64,000 nucleotides of DNA from Harmothoe impar (GCA_947462335.1 OX381710.1:3906001-3970000), one strand, 5' to 3'; shown: positions 23,813-38,460, counted from the first letter of the stretch. Made by a program: numbers and translations. The notes: generated by a model not told the origin, from the sequence alone.

Positions 23813-25269
23813 AGCCAATAAGCATTGACCTGTGTGGGCTACAAGCTATATGATTATAGGGGCTAGAATGAGCTCAGGAGTCTCGAACAAGTGTAGGTCT
23901 TAAATAAACGTGAGATAAATAACGGTATTGCAATATATATCTTGTTATTTGTTTATATCTTGTATTAACATTTTAAACATTATATTCCAACATGTATATA
24001 TATGGTTGACTTGCTATTTGAAAGATAGCTTGTGCAACAAAACCCATTTCACCGATCCCTCTGGTGTCCTCAAATTGGCGCCTTTGTCTTTAGCCACTTT
24101 AACCAAGCATGACAAATGCCTCCATCTTTGATGGGGAATCAAATAATCCCATTATCTCTTCTGTCTGATGTTCATACTGTGGTGTCATATTCCATCCATA
24201 CCATGTCTCACCTACTCAAGCTGCTGTAGACAAGTGTGTATCTTAGTACTTGGCCTACACACTTGTGTAGAGATGCTTACATATACGATAACTGGTTAAG
24301 TAGTAGTATACTTTCGATCATTCATCTTGTGTTTTAGCGAGACAACTGCCACTGATTGGCAAACAGTTCATTAACCATTAAGGACAACATATTGATTCAA
24401 TGCATTTTGCTCTTTATTGTCATGACATATTAATGAGGCTCTCAAGTGCTGCTTTGAGGGATGAAGAGCCAAATTAGTTCCCTCATTATGCTGCTCTTGT
24501 AGGGTAAACATTAACAGAGCTGCATTTATTAGGATGTGTCTGACTAAATCAATACAAGTTGAAACATTATGACAGGCACACCTTTATGACCAGCATAACT
24601 GAAAATGGCTTATTTAGAGCATGATGAAGAGAGGTGTGCTAGTTTTAGAAGTGTACTGGTTTCATAAGTGTGCCGGTTATAGAGTTTCAATTCGTATTGA
24701 AATGGTTTGACACAGCCATTACAGCAGTACCTGAAGGATGTGTACTAAGCTCACCTGGGTTTATTCATGCCTTTGTAACCCTTGGTGCCCCAGACACCTC
24801 AAGGCAAAAACTCTTCTCGGTCTGCTTTCGTTGTTCATGGGAGATTGGTCCAACACATTTACCTCAAACCGCCATCACATATATTAATTATTTATCTAGT
24901 TACACTAATGAATTATGACAGACCAATATGGTAATGGAATGAATGGGATGTGTAAATCCATTTAACAGAGTCTGACAAAAAACTGTTTTTACAATCAAGA
25001 TGTTATTACTAGTTCCGCTCTTAGTATTTACTCTATGGATAGTTCATTGAGGAAACCTCCCATCTTTCCGGTAAAGGGCCCAGAATATCAGCCTTCTTTC
25101 TACCTCAACTATTGCTGTAGGGGAGGCAATTGTTGCGTCTTTAAGGTTATGTTATTTGATAGGACCGATGAGGCATCTTATTTATAGTACCCTCCAAGGG
25201 CTGCATAGTACTTAACATTGATGGCCTTTATTGCTATGATGCGCAAATGCATCATTGGCATGTAACTTG

Positions 25270-25720
25270 CCATGGCTATAAGATTTATGCTAAGAACTGC
25301 GACCACTCTGCCGGCAGAGTACATACAACTGTCTCCCTTCTCCAAATCTCAGCCCTTCACCCCGCCAGGACCTCAATTACAGAATCTCCAGAGTAACCCC
25401 CTGACAGGAGCATTGTCAAGAGGAGCTAAGAGGCAGCGATTAGGGCTCATAGCAACTCCAACATGCACTTCAAGTCTTAGCACTTGGAAAGAAAAGTGAC
25501 GCCACATCAGTGTTATGGGAGAAAGGACTTGTAGAAGAAGATGGCTTCTTAGCCAAGGGAATGATTCAAATTGGCTACACACATGCGATAACCTTTAGCT
25601 AAGCTGTGAGCTGTGGTGAGTAGTTTCGTGTAGGGGAGAGGAGATGTGAATGGGATGGTCCAAGACCAAGGCTTCTCCAGGCGTTTTGTTTCAGAGGACA
25701 GGTAAGGTGGGACTTATGGG
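25270..25720 (+). repeat. Duplicated block C2
   Basis: Shares GCAGAGTACATACAACTGTC, GCAGCGATTAGGG, TCTTAGCACTT, GTGACGCCACATCAG and CTTCTTAGCCAAGGGAATGA with 61685-62060, and in part with 38800-38960. No credible frame is shared between copies. Confidence 0.7.
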
Positions 25721-26279
25721 GAAAATTTTGTAAGGACAACAATATATCAATCCAGTTTAATCCTGCCATCAGTTGATGATCAATCAATGCCGTTTCAGTT
25801 GTACATTCTGAAATATGTAACTTTGAGAGTAGAAGATTGGGATTGAGATTCCTCAGCTCAATGTTATATCCAGTGCCTCTTTTTTTTGTCTATATACGTG
25901 TATCTTATATGCAAGATTATAAACATGAGAGCAGCGAGAAATGAAACACTGATAAAGTGTATGCGATTATATTTCCTCAAAGGAAGTAGATACTTTTTTT
26001 TGAGGCATAAATTATGTATACATATATACTGTACCAACGCAATAAAGCTCCTGTTTAGAGAGAATGCAGTCTGGTATAAGCAGTGTACAGGGCTCTTGAA
26101 ATATTCTGTAAGCACTAAAATAGGATCTTGTATAAAACCCTGTCTTTGAACTAAAGGCCAAGCCAAATTACCGAGCGTTTGGGAGCTAAATGTACAATAC
26201 TTGGTTAAGATTTCTTTCATTTATTAGGGCTCCCTAACCATACCCGTATTTAACCGTAACCATATTCCATTTTCTCATT

Positions 26280-28850
26280 GGTAGTTCCTGAAACGCAGAT
26301 GTATCTGCATCCTTTACTTTCCAAGAGACCTGAGAATACCAGCCGCCTTGAACCTGGCAGCTAAGCCTTGAGTAGCTCTGAATGTGATTCATTTCAGGCC
26401 ATCCTCACCTGTGTATAGTAACTGTTGTAAAGGGCAGAAGGGTGTATATCCCTGATACGCCCCGCACAGGAGAGGTGTCAGTGGATGAATAGCCAAAAGA
26501 TAACAAATCTTTGTGTAGTATTTTCCCATGTGCTCTTTTCTAAGGAGTATTTACATGGCCTTTACCCTTTCTACCTATTTTCCATGCATTTTGTTCATTT
26601 CAATCATTCCGACAATCTGTCTTCTAACTTTCTAACTGGTTTTGATTGAACACTGCAGGTAGAATGGAATGGTTAGTTAATTAAACTTATAAGGAACCAG
26701 AGAGCTTATACAGAACATCGCAATATGTATTACCCCTCAGTGCCATAGAGGGGCCGGTGAAGAGAACCCTAAAAGGCAGACAAACAACATCTTTATGGAG
26801 ACCAGCATGACAATTACTATGACTAGAAGCAATGATTCAAACTCCCCTTATTAAATAAGAAATATAGAAAGCAAAAGACAAAGCTTCTTTACTGCTCTAC
26901 AGAGTATTTTCATTCTTAAGAGATGATTAACATTTTTTTCCTACTTCCCTGTCCCCAGTCGACGCATCCTTTCCATAGTCTTGTACCAAAGTCTACAGGC
27001 TAGTTCAAAAATTATTCATAGCACAAATGAAAAAAAAAAGTAAAAGAGAAATCTCCTTTATGGTGCACCCTCAGTTATTTCTGTTCCTGTCCTGATGTAC
27101 ACTTTTTGTTTGATTTTCCGAGGTCCTGCAAGTCAACCTTTCTACAGCCTTATGAAGCTCTCTGGTATTCTGACCAGCCTTTTCTGGTATATTGGGACTA
27201 ATTGATGAAGGCAGTTATGTCCGAGGGAGTCCAGCCTTGTTCTTGGAGAATTCTTCTTTCTGGTTTTAGTGCAAAGGTTACCTTGTACAGTCCTTTGACT
27301 TAATGCCTTATTCCTAGGCTACTGTAGGCTGACAGCAATGGATATGCTCTAAGGTGAGTACAACATGCTAATGCCTTACAGCTGTGTATGGAAGAATAGA
27401 ATCACCTACAAAATATTAGTGGTGAGGTCTAGATGCTACATACCAGCAGCAGAGCTGGAGAAATGAGTGACCACATTAATTCCTACATGAGCCCTTGTAT
27501 CTGGAAGGCGGGATTGGGCTGGAGTGTTGATAGGGGAAGGTGAATGAGTCAGTGTTTGCGAAAACATGCAGGGCAATTCTAATGTCCTTTTAAAAGCCAC
27601 CGGTCCAGTAGATTGACAAGTGTAGCAGGACCTAATATCAAGTCACATGTTTGGCTTCTCTGAACTGAAAGAATTATTTAGGTTTCTAAACGTGAAATAT
27701 GTTTGTCAATATAGCGTGTATTCATCCTCATTCTGATAACAAATTCTTTTAAAAGTTGTAAATGTAAAAATTGTCAGATATGTCGCTATCCAGTCCTTCA
27801 GAAATGTAGCCAGTCCTGCAACACTAAGGATTTGCAGGTCCGAATGCCATTTGGGATGAAAATGTTTTTATCAAAGACTGATGAGTAGTTGGGCCTCATC
27901 GAAATAGACATTGGCTCAGTCACCACCAAAAGGAGGCTGGAGTTGATTTCGGGTTCTCTGGAGATGAAGGCTCTGTAGATGGTGCTAGGGTCATTATTAC
28001 TCCCTGCCCTTCCCTAGGGGTGAGGTTATAAGGAGGGAGATCTGAGGGCACTGGATCACAGGAAGGAAATGACAGGAAGGATATGAGGAATCCGTGGGAT
28101 CTGTGTGCTGAGGTTGGGAGGTGAATGGGGAGAAAATGGGATGAGACTAAAAAGCAAAAATGGATAGATCATAAAATGTCAAGAAGATGGTCAATAAAAT
28201 ATGTGGTATTCTTGGTAGGGGGAACGTTAATGAGGGACTTGATATAGGGGGTATACACAGCCAATATTGCCAGGTGTCCGTGGCAAGGCAGGATGTGGAC
28301 AGGGGTGCTTGTTAGCTATGTGAGAAACAAAAGTAGAAGAGGGATTGAAAAAAAAAGACAAAACCAGTTTGATGTGTAACAGGTGCAATGAAAAATAATG
28401 AGCAGACAACAAAAGATGAGAAATATGGTGTGTGACAAGGGAGCCTGCCCTTGGGTTCCTAGAGAGTGAGAGGTGTCAGGGTGGTAGGGTAGGAGGGGGT
28501 CTGTTAGTGAGAAACAATAGCCCTGGTGGTGCTCAGATGTTGGTGCTGCTGACATCAGGTGGACACTCAGCCTCCCACGTGACTGGTTTTTCAATAGCAT
28601 ACAGACAAATACTTGTTCTGTTACCAACCGAACTGTACAAGAGACATCTACCATCCAGACTATGACACTCCTCTGTTTCACACTGTTTGCCTGAAGGTGC
28701 CTCTCTACATTCCCTATATGGAATTTCCCAAGACTAAAGCTTACCACAACAATCTCTTTACAAGTGATTCAGTACACAGGAAACAACCAAATTTAGGTTT
28801 CATAAATCATAGTGTCAAGAAACACTGGCAATGATATATTTACTGTATGC
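26280..28850 (+). repeat. Duplicated block B2
   Basis: Copy of B1. A 143-codon minus frame (28316-28747) and its paralogue at 19173-19670 fall in the same place but are broken by frame changes between copies, so they are treated as non-coding. Confidence 0.7.
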
Positions 28851-30585
28851 CTGTTAATGTATAATAATAGTAATAGGAAAATGGGTGTTTTTCAAACACT
28901 GGAAACAGGAGACAGCATTGTGTTAATATAAATAATGCAGTGAATCAACTGATATTAAAACCAAGACAAAACAACTTGGCACGCTCAAAACAGATATTTC
29001 CTGAAATTATCATTTCTAATGATAGTTACAAAAACTTTACAGAGACATCAAACAAGTGAAACTGAGTGATGTGTGTTTGACGCTTTGTATGATTGATTTT
29101 TCTTCAACATCTAAGGCTTGTGTTTTTTATGGCCATGTCTGATCTTAGCCTCTAGTATTTCATTTTTAACTCAACTCAAAAGACTCACACTTAAGTTGGC
29201 TTCTATGATTCACCTCAACAATATGGAATATATAAGAACCTAAGGAGTACATCTTCCAGATGCTGTAGAGCAAGAAAGGGACCCCAAAGTACTGGTTGTT
29301 CAGCTTTGAAGAGGTAAAGCGACAGCACAGTCCCGTAGGATATATCTGCCACTACGACAGTTTGTAAAACATCTACAGCGAGTATTTCAATGTCAGCTGT
29401 CAATGTTGTATGGAACCTGTGTACAGGTTCAAAATAAATAGTTTATTTCAGACCCTAAGCATTTCAGACTCTGAACCTGATTGCAAGTATGTTGGCTTCA
29501 TAGCCTAACGGGTGACTCTTCAGGTATTTAGCCAAACATTGACTAACAGGTCCTCCCTGACGTCATCATTTATAGGTATCAGCCTGCGCGCCCACATGCA
29601 GAACGGAAGCCTATAGCGACTTCTGTCCATACCCCAAGACTGAGACAGGTGCTACCCCTGCCGCCGGACTGAAGGGTTCAGCCAGAGTTCACAGCACAAT
29701 GTCCAACAGAACCAGCGATAATATAATAACCATGACACTGGCCACTACAATAATAATCTTAAAAATAGACCAGGATATTCTCTAAGACCATACCCGAGTT
29801 GCTGCCTACTTGAGTTGATATCATTTCTTATTGCTCATATGCAGTCTAAATGACATAATATTATGTGTGTAATTTTTGGAGTACGTATTTAAAATACACC
29901 ATTAAGAACCATTGCTGTCCCTATCAGAGCCCATGTCTGTGCTGCACTTTATCATATGATGTTGAGAATAAGCACAAATCAGATAAAGCATAGTTGAGGA
30001 TGTTTTGATTCTTTTAAGATAATGTAGATTCCCTTCTACAATTGACATCCACGGTACAAGATAGAAACTGTCATTAACACATGAAATGATATTTTCTTCA
30101 TCATCAGGGACGTTTCAATGTTTAAAAGTAGTGTATACATCCTTTCCATATGGAATAAAAGGTGAGCCTAGCAATATGAGGTACACTGCTAACGTAGCTG
30201 CTACAACAGAAGGAAATGGAAGCCTGATGATAGTTAAAAGAAGGCAGACCAGGGGATGAATGTAGGTATCAGGGCCTAACATTATTAGTACAATCCTGTA
30301 CAACAAAGAAGCAAAATGGTAACACCCGTGGTGTGGGATGTTTTTGCGCACCACCCGAGTTTGTAGTGTGCGTTTTGCTGTCATATACCAATCAGAAGGC
30401 AGTATTCAATCATGTGACAGCTAGGGAAATGGCGCGGATGTAAACAAACTGCTCGCCGATTAAACATCAAAAGGCACCAATTTAACATCGGAACTCGTTG
30501 ATTTAACAAAATAACATGGTAGGGAGGCTAGACAAATGTCTTCTGGTCGTGTAATAAAGCTTGTATTGTATATCAGGATCACATA

Positions 30586-30654
30586 TGCCCTGTGCCAGAC
30601 CTCGGGGCATATGATTTATAAAGTCAGATGCCCCTGACGGTCTGGTACAGGACA
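30586..30654. other. Imperfect hairpin, palindromic MITE core
   Basis: TGCCCTGTGCCAGACC, CTCGGGGCAT and a right arm ATGCCCCTGACGGTCTGG fold back over about 25 bp with few mismatches around a 16-base loop. It is probably the remnant of a palindromic short element. No TSD was found. Confidence 0.45.
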
Positions 30655-31685
30655 GGCGTGACTCCATTATATGATACTAGCTATATATCAGTCCCTAGCA
30701 TTGGGGGAACTCATAAAGCGGGGAGCAGACCCGGGGGAGTAGAGAAGTGAGTACCAGGAAGCAGAGCATTCAGAGACAGATCTGTGTGAGGGAGCTGCCA
30801 ACGAAAATATATCACTTTATCTACATTTTGTAGTAAACGGCCAAAACATGGCACAACACCGCTCCTCATTCACCTGGTGGTGGGTATTTGTCCCAATTTC
30901 CTGTTCATTAGGTGCAGGCTACACAGGAAGAGGCCTGAGAAAACAGCTCTACATTAGTGTCACCAACACTAGGTGAGGCCATCTAGCCTTCACTCTGAGC
31001 ACCGCGCAAACAGTGCCCTGTTAGAGTAACTAGTTTTAAGCACAACCTCTGGTCCTCACTCTGGGATCTCTGAGCAAACATCATAAATTTTTTGTGAGCA
31101 TAATACATTTCACAATAGATCTATGCATGTTTTGATATAAAAATGTGATTTCATGAATATATCATACCCCTGATATTGTCACTTTTCGATCGTAAGGCCA
31201 ATCATAAGCAAATCGATGAAACTATGCAAGTTAAAACTATGTCAACAAAAGGTGTAATGCTACAGCGGCGGTGCATGCACTGCCTTTCCTCCACATTAAG
31301 TCTTGGCAGGGGATCTTGGTAGGCTCTTGATGAAGCTTAGCAAGATTATCTCAAACTCTTTCCATCTGGATGTTTGTTGTGGAGGAACGGGCATACAGTG
31401 TATCTCGGTTGTTGTCTATGTCCCCACTGTGACCCTGGAGCCAGTTCATGAGACGTTCCAGGGTATTTAAAGTCAAAGGGGGTTGCACTGATATATGTAA
31501 GTCACATGCAGTTTGAGAGCTATTGGTTTTCAGAGAACACTGCCAACCTGTCACATTCTTGAGCAAGCGTTTATTCATTATATATTATCATTCATATACG
31601 TATTTACATCAATTTTCCAGAGGAACTCTACCCTAAAGGAAGACATTACTTGTTCCCAATTCCTAAGGGGCAGAGAAGAGCTCTA

Positions 31686-32019
31686 CAGAGGCGTAGGAAG
31701 CAAATCTTGATTGGGGGGGCCAAGGGGGTCCCAACCCAACCGGCCTTGAATATCAGATTTCAATCATGAAAGTGCATATACACGCTCATAGGAATTGTAT
31801 AAAAAAGTAGTATTTGAGCCACCTTTAGTTATGATTGGGTGCCAGGCCCCAATGTCCCCGCTTTTCCCTATGTGGGAAAGGTACATTTTGAAAAGTTTGT
31901 GTATTTCATTATAGGGTCTTGGTAAATTTTGGGGGGGCCCAAACATATTCAGGCCCCCCCCCTGCTCTGTGATTTGGGGGGCCAGGGTCCTCCTTGCCCC
32001 CCTATCTTTTACGCCACTG
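31686..32019. mobile_element. CAGNGGCGTA-end MITE with CTCTA repeat
   Basis: The left end CAGAGGCGTAGGAAG and the right end ACGCCACTG are partial inverted repeats. G/C-run segments (GGGGGGGCCAAGGGGG and its counterpart near 31975-32010) lie just inside. CTCTA occurs immediately outside both ends (31681-31685 and 32020-32024). The ends resemble hAT-type CAGTGGCG termini, but a 5-bp flank is atypical for hAT. Confidence 0.45.
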
Positions 32020-32649
32020 CTCTATCTTCAAAGATCAGGCCAAAAAGCATAACCCCCATCAGGGCCCCAACCACAAGATTTAGCTGGGATCATGGCAGAC
32101 GGGGTGAAATATATGAGCTATGTGTTCTTTTTTCTTTTCTTCCCTCTTTTACAAACTATTTCCCCTTTTCTATGTCAGGATTTTCTGAAAACCAGCTGTC
32201 TCTTTACCCTTTACATTCCAGGAGACCTGAGAATACCAGCCACCCATTCTATAGACCTGGCGGCAAAGCTTTGAATGGCTCTGAATGCAGTTCTGTTAAG
32301 GCCATCCTAAGAGCTGTGCATGGTAGGGGCTGTATGAGGCAGGATAGGAGGCTGTAGTGTATACCCCAGGTACACCCCTTACAGGGGAGGTGTCAGTGGA
32401 TGAATAGCCACCAGATAACAGCGATTAGATTGTGTGTTGGTCAGACCAGTACTGCAGTCATGGGAGATATTAGGGGCAGACAACTGGCATTCAGCCTTCT
32501 GTAAAGGACCCTGTAGGGTGTTTCCACTATGCACCCCTATTCATGGGATGTAAAGATAGCCTTTACACTTTCCCCTATCTTCCGATTTCCTACTATTTTT
32601 TTATCTCGTTTGATTTGACCTCTTGTCTAACAGATCCTCATACTGCTTT

Positions 32650-33900
32650 TAACATTTCGCTGCAAATTGTAAATTCTCATATTTCAAGAACATGATGTTT
32701 AAAGATCTTAGATCAAGAGGCAAGTCATCTTCAAGTGGTTATGTACTTTTTATTGGTCATAGACATCCACCTACTAACAAGGAATCATAAGGGATGGGTC
32801 TTACAAATATATAAAATGGGAAAGGGAATTGGGAAACCTGGTTGATCATTCTCATTTCAAACATTATGATTTCATTACGGTATCAAGCTTGAACTTACAA
32901 AGGAGACTGAACCTTGTAATTAGATCGTTAAAGAAGTAAGCCAGATTTTATTCTGTAGATAACCAGTCATAACTCATCGGTGAAACTCTCCATTAACTTG
33001 AGCTGCCTTTCCTATGATAACTTCAAAGTGGTATATCTGATTTTTTTTCAAATTCTAAAGATTAATTTAATGTATTCCAAGCACTATAAAAATGTATAAT
33101 ATTGAATGTAATCAATGGGTTTTGATAGATCATGAAGGGATCCAATGTCCCCAACTATGGTCTTTTTGTAGTGTATTTTCAATAGGGGCGATCTGTGTGC
33201 ACACTTATATTACGAAATTTTATTGGCCAATAATATCTAATAAGTGCAAGATGGGAGAGAATTTGGCGGAATGGAACAGATAGGAAGTCATTTATATTAT
33301 TTGTGAATATTGTGACTCATTTATAGGAAGACCTAGTCTTCTATCCGCCACATCGGACGTACTAACTTTAACAAGACTCTGGAGATATCTCAAGGTCGCT
33401 GGGTGTCTCTGGGGTGTTGATGAGACTCACAAAGGTTGTCAAAATGGCCAACCAACCTTGGTGCAACAGACATTCAAACTTTGTACTCAGTATTACTGAA
33501 AAAGTAGTTATCTTTGTGCTGTACATATTTTTACAGATTTCATGGATTTTAAAGTGGCATAATCACCTAGCATATCCCCCTCACAATTCTAGTACTGTTC
33601 TAGTCTACTATGTGGTAGCCGCGCAAGTGGTGGAACTGCCGCTTTAATACTCCAGACTTATCCAGTAAAGCCATACTTATTTTTGCCCAAAGTTCGAAAA
33701 TCTAATTACACATGAAAATGTACTATTTGCTTAGCAAATTCGCAAAAATATGTACACACAAAATTTACTACATTTACAGTATGTGGCCTGTGGGTTACAT
33801 TAGGGACAAGGCCAACATGGGCAGCCTACATATAACTACAGCATGTGGTATCATGGAGGGGTAGCCTTTCTAAACAGGGATCATTTTTTCAAATTAGTTG
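32650..33900. other. Host sequence with no gene seen
   Basis: A/T-rich sequence with no long frame. A stretch at 33670-33775 (ACTTATTTTTGC ... TTACTACATTTACAGTA) resembles the TA-flanked MITE at 2667 but lacks a clean left end. Confidence 0.4.
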
Positions 33901-35700
33901 TCTGTGTGTATGAGCCACATCCCCCTCCTCCCCCTCCCCCACCCCCTGCCCCTACCCCTACTGCAATCTGTAATGGGAGAGTGTGATTAAGGAGTCCACA
34001 TGGGGAGGAGGGTAATCAGGAGGCAGGGTTCTTGTCCATACCGTTTGGAATCATCATCATGTTCAAACTAGACAGGGAATCTCATATTTGATAAAGGCAT
34101 AGAGCAAAGGAAACAGGAAAATGGTACTACAGGTCTGTTTATCCCTTAAGCAAGATGTAGTTACCATATATACAACTATCAACTGTGCTGAGGGGGATAC
34201 TAATTCAAGTGGTATATGCTCAGCATGTAATAGACTCCAGTGTCACCAGTTTTAGTGCCATGCTGCAATATGTGGAAATTGGGAAAAGGCTTTTAAGTCA
34301 TTGTCAACAGCAGGACCAGTTTACTGAGAGACCCATTCTTTGTCATCATGGGTTAATCTTGTTTGGGAGTATAGATAGCGTCTGTTCTGCTCACAAAGGG
34401 ATATGGCTTTTTAGTGCTGCTGTGAATTGTTTGTTTAGAATCCTCCTCCCTTTCTTATTACAGTCTGGTTATATTGTCATTTAATAGACTCAATTGTCCT
34501 ACTATGAACAATAGATGGTAACCAGTGTAAAAAAACATTTCCTCTAGATAGTGCTTATACATATAAGAGAATAATGAGACTGAAATTGACCACCATCATC
34601 TTTGATTCAATACATCAAAAACTAAAAGTAATATGTTTAACATCATTGTATCATAAAAAAACACTAAAAGCATTTTTTTCCAATTTTGCTATAATAGTCA
34701 CTGGTCTCTAGGTTTTAGGAGCACATCTTGATGGTGATGCCAATTCATAAGAGCAGGACCTGGGATCTGTGTCCTTTGGGACTGATTGGGGGAAAGGCCC
34801 TGTGATGATAAAGGCCTCTAGATGGTTGACCTTTGCCACTGTTATTATACCTTATTTAGACATTGAAATAAGCTCAAATCTGACTCAAATAACCCCATTT
34901 TCAGAATCTGCTCATCGGTGCAGAATGAGGTTTAGATCATACTGCCCTACTGTAATAGTTACTTACTATTTTGAATCAGCTCCCTGTCAAACTGAAGGAC
35001 TGTCTGTTAGTATACTTCGGAAGGAGGTCTTCATATCAAGGCCCCCTGTGGTCCATCAGGCTTTTAGCTGATCATAGACAAAAGTGGCAAAGGTCATGGG
35101 ACTGAGTAGTGCCAGAGAGGGACTGGAAGTGATCAAATGAGATGGTCTGAGGAATAGAGGGATGCACAGACACCATTAGAATAACCTAAATAGACAAGCA
35201 GGGTACAGAAAAGGGCATTGCATCACCAGAACATTGATAATAGTGGGAGGATAGAGAAATGAAATGAATAGCAGATGATGTGTGATTATCACTGTAAAAG
35301 TAATGGACGTGGAAACAGATGAAGGGGGAGAGGGATGGTGACCCAACAACGAAATAAGAGCTGCTGGTAGGGAGGGGACAGAGAGATGGGGAACCTAGTG
35401 CTTCTAGTAGCCAAAAGGGGGGGGGGCGGGGGGGCTGTGCTATTAAAGCTGGGAAGCTGAGGGCCATATGGTTGAGGGTAGATGGGGGCAGACTCATCAG
35501 CCCGAGGTGCCCTCTGGTGATGCTTTTAGCAATAAGCAGCATGTGAAGCCGTCATCAGCTAGGTATTGGTTCCCCGGGAATGAGTGTGTGGGTGCGAGTT
35601 TTGTGTGTCAGTGGGGGAAGGGGGTGGGGGTTAGACTCATCAGGTGGATACAGTAGCATGTGTCATGCTTTATCTGTTTAAAACATCTCCTCCCCTTTCT
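33900..35700 (+). repeat. Duplicated block D1
   Basis: Partial matches in order to 56880-59560: GAGACCCATTCTTTGTCATCATGG at 34327 and 57768, TTTGTTTGGGAGTATA, and AGCAATAAGCAGCATGTGA with GCCGTCATCAGCTAGGT at about 35530 against 59450. No gene is seen. A G/C-rich poly-G patch lies at 35420. Confidence 0.55.
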
Positions 35701-36019
35701 ATACTAATTACCTAAGTGAAAAACCTCCCCTACAGGTCCATACAGCAGACAGGGTCATTATCAGACTTGTCAAAGATAATTAACAACATGCTTTAAGCAC
35801 TACTTAAGGCTCCTTCCAAGTGTTGATATAAAGCTATATATACTGTGTTGTAGGAGGAGTGTGACAAAGAGAACATGTACATGTATCTTTTCTAGACGCT
35901 GATTAAATTGGACAGTCTGGATACAGAAAACCTTGCAGACGTAATGAAGTTGATTAAATAAGCTTTTGTTGCATCTTGATGCATAGAAAGATTGGTGTAG
36001 AATTAGATGTTCCCATTAA

Positions 36020-36147
36020 AGGGCGGCTAGCACGTGACCTCGATAGCGGCGCCCTGATTGGTCAATTGGTGCTGCTGGTTGCTTTGTATTTTGTAAGAAC
36101 TCAGTGGGCAGGCACCTGTCTTTGCTACGGACGGAGCTAGCCGCCCT
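36020..36147. mobile_element. 128-bp TTAA-flanked MITE
   Basis: AGGGCGGCTAGC and GCTAGCCGCCCT are perfect 12-bp inverted ends. TTAA flanks both sides (36016-36019 and 36148-36151), the target site used by piggyBac-type elements. The interior holds CACGTG and GATTGGTCAATTGG. Similarity extends outward as TGTTCCCA and GGAACA, so the inverted repeat may be longer than the TTAA boundary suggests. Confidence 0.55.
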
Positions 36148-37739
36148 TTAAGGAACACTAAGATTTAGAGGTGGCCACATTCATATCAACTAGATTTTTC
36201 TGTTTTTGTAATAATTGTTACCTATTTTTGTCTCCCCCGAAACCTGTTGTGCACACTCCTTCTCCAAGCAGGTGCTTTATTGACTGGCATGGATGTAGGT
36301 GTACAGGTATATGATTGGGGAGTGACTGCATGGTTCACTGCCCCCTGAACTGCCCCTAAGTAACTGTTTATAAATAACAACCATTTACTCACTCTTCGAT
36401 CATACAATTCTTTACTACATCCAATGTACCCAACTGAAGAATCTGCTGAAGATTGATTTCGAACAGAGTGGGAGTCAGGGGTTGGGACACAGGAGAGTAG
36501 GGCATATTGCTTAAATTCACGCCAAAACATCCTCCAGATGGTTTGTTTCTCATCATATTTGTGTGAAATACACAGGAAATATGTTTCTTTCTATTATCAA
36601 ACAGGAGGTAACTTTGACAGGTAGTGAAGAAGGCATATGAAGATTTCACTCCACTTTCTACCATTGAAACTGCCGTGCTGGGACTGCTACTCAGTCAAGA
36701 TCCGGTATTGTTAAGAAATGCAATAATTATGCATTTGAATTTACCAAAGAAAGATACACTGAGCAGGTAACTTTATATGCAGTACATAATAACCCTACTG
36801 TGCTTGGGTCTAGGTTCAAACTCCTCCCACTGGAGGAGTCACAAGCTGAACTGTAGACAACCTCCTTCCTGTTTTCTTTTATTACACTATTCATACCTCT
36901 CCTATTCTCCGCCTCCTCCCCTTCCCCTGATGAATGTGTTCCTGGCTGGTTCCCAAGTGCAGCTTCCTATTACTTGCAGAGCCATTTGTAAAGTTTCCAC
37001 TTCAGGTCATTATAGCTCCTAAGTAACCACCGTCCCCTCCCCACTCCATGCCCTCTCCCCAGGACACCAGGGCACCAGATGCTGAGCTCTTTCTTTTTTA
37101 TTTTTAAACAATTGTGTTTTCTTTTCACCTGTGCTATTGTGTAACTGTGGCAACTACCATGTGTGAGTCATGAATAGATGAGCATGCACTGTGGGACAAC
37201 AATAAGAGAGAAAGTTGGATGAGGGTAGTTAAAATTCCCTACTGTGTAAGAATAGCCTTTGTTTTACCGTTGCTAGTTAGAGAATGGTATTACAGTGTAA
37301 CAGTATTGCAATGACTCCTCTCCATTGACACAAGAGACAGAGGGACATGCTTGGGTCAGGGTACCAAGTCACTCCTATTGATTTCATGACATACTTCTTA
37401 TAGACACCTTAGGAACGCCAATCAGAGTGCAGCTTGGTTCCTGTGCAGAAAGATGGGTTGTAATTGTTGTTTTCAAGCAATTTCTGTCATGTTTCTACTT
37501 TTCGGTCTAGTTTTCTTGATTTGTATTTTGCCAGAACCTCATTTTTAGCCACGTCGTACCTTTGACTAAGTCACCTGGGTGGGGTGGACATTGTGGCTTG
37601 GTCAGAGGTTCCTTTGGCTATGCTGTAGTTAAAAGTGTAGGTTACATGAAGTGCATCCTTTACATAAATGGCCTAAATAAAACTATAGGATGGGTCCGTT
37701 AATGCAGCCCTCACAGGGTTAAGTGACAAGTGGGAGCCT

Positions 37740-38460
37740 GAGTGTACACCTGAGGTCCACAATACCACAAGGGCTATTGTTTCTCACTAACAGCTCTCCC
37801 CCTCCCCCTGCTACCACTCTGAGACCTCCCCCACATTCAACCTAAGGGTAGGCTTCCTTGTTACACACCATATCCCCCCTCTTTGTATCGTCTCATTATT
37901 TTCCCCTGCACCTTTTATAAATCACACTGGTTTTGTCTCTTATCAGTCACTCTCCATCACAACTTCAGTCTTAGAGGGATATATATATTCAACCTAAATG
38001 TTTTGCAATAATCAACGAAGCCTTTGTGAAATATGCCATTCATTGCTTGATCCTTAGCTTGTAAATTCATATTCCCTGTAAATACCCCTCAGACCGATTC
38101 CATCTTTCACTTTCATTTTACCCATTATCACCAAACCTCATGGTCTTTATTCATAATCTATTCTTTTTTGTATTTTTGTCTCATCCCAATCTTCTCCCAA
38201 TTCACCTCTCAACCTTAGCCAACAGATCCCAGAAATTCCTCATTTCCTGATCCAGTGCCCTCTGATTCACATCCTTATTATATTACCTCACCCCTACATG
38301 AAGGGCAGGTAATAATGATGTAGTCTTTTTTCATCTACAGTACCTTGGTCTCAGGACATCCTGAAATTGACCCAAACCTTATTTTGTAGCCCACTCAAGC
38401 AGATGTCGGAGATGTGTTTGTAATTATGCGTTGCTCTCATTCAGTATTATCAACACTAGG
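37740..38460 (-). repeat. Inverted copy of part of block B
   Basis: On the minus strand this matches about 27950-28600: the TGTTAGTGAGAAACAATAGC phrase, CCTAGGGGTGAGGT-like and CCAGTGCCCTC-like segments appear in reversed order. It shows an inversion within the duplicated landscape. Confidence 0.6.

Larger units (their letters stand above)
19988..25045 (+). repeat. Duplicated block A2
   Basis: Colinear copy of A1 (1846-7450). It lacks A1's MITE and about 0.45 kb around 3760-4220, and carries an expanded 51-bp tandem repeat. The 84-codon plus frame at 23006-23260 is disrupted in A1 and is not supported as a gene. Confidence 0.7.
29030..32650 (+). repeat. Diverged third unit (A3-B3)
   Basis: 29030-29340 matches 1910-2210, and 30840-31010 matches 4630-4780. 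31500-31680 matches 61440-61590, and 32190-32450 matches the start of B (17600-17820). Block C appears deleted. No gene is visible. Confidence 0.6.

Noticed and set aside
28316..28747. 143-codon minus-strand frame in block B2
   Set aside because: Its B1 paralogue is split into two frames and there is no domain or promoter.
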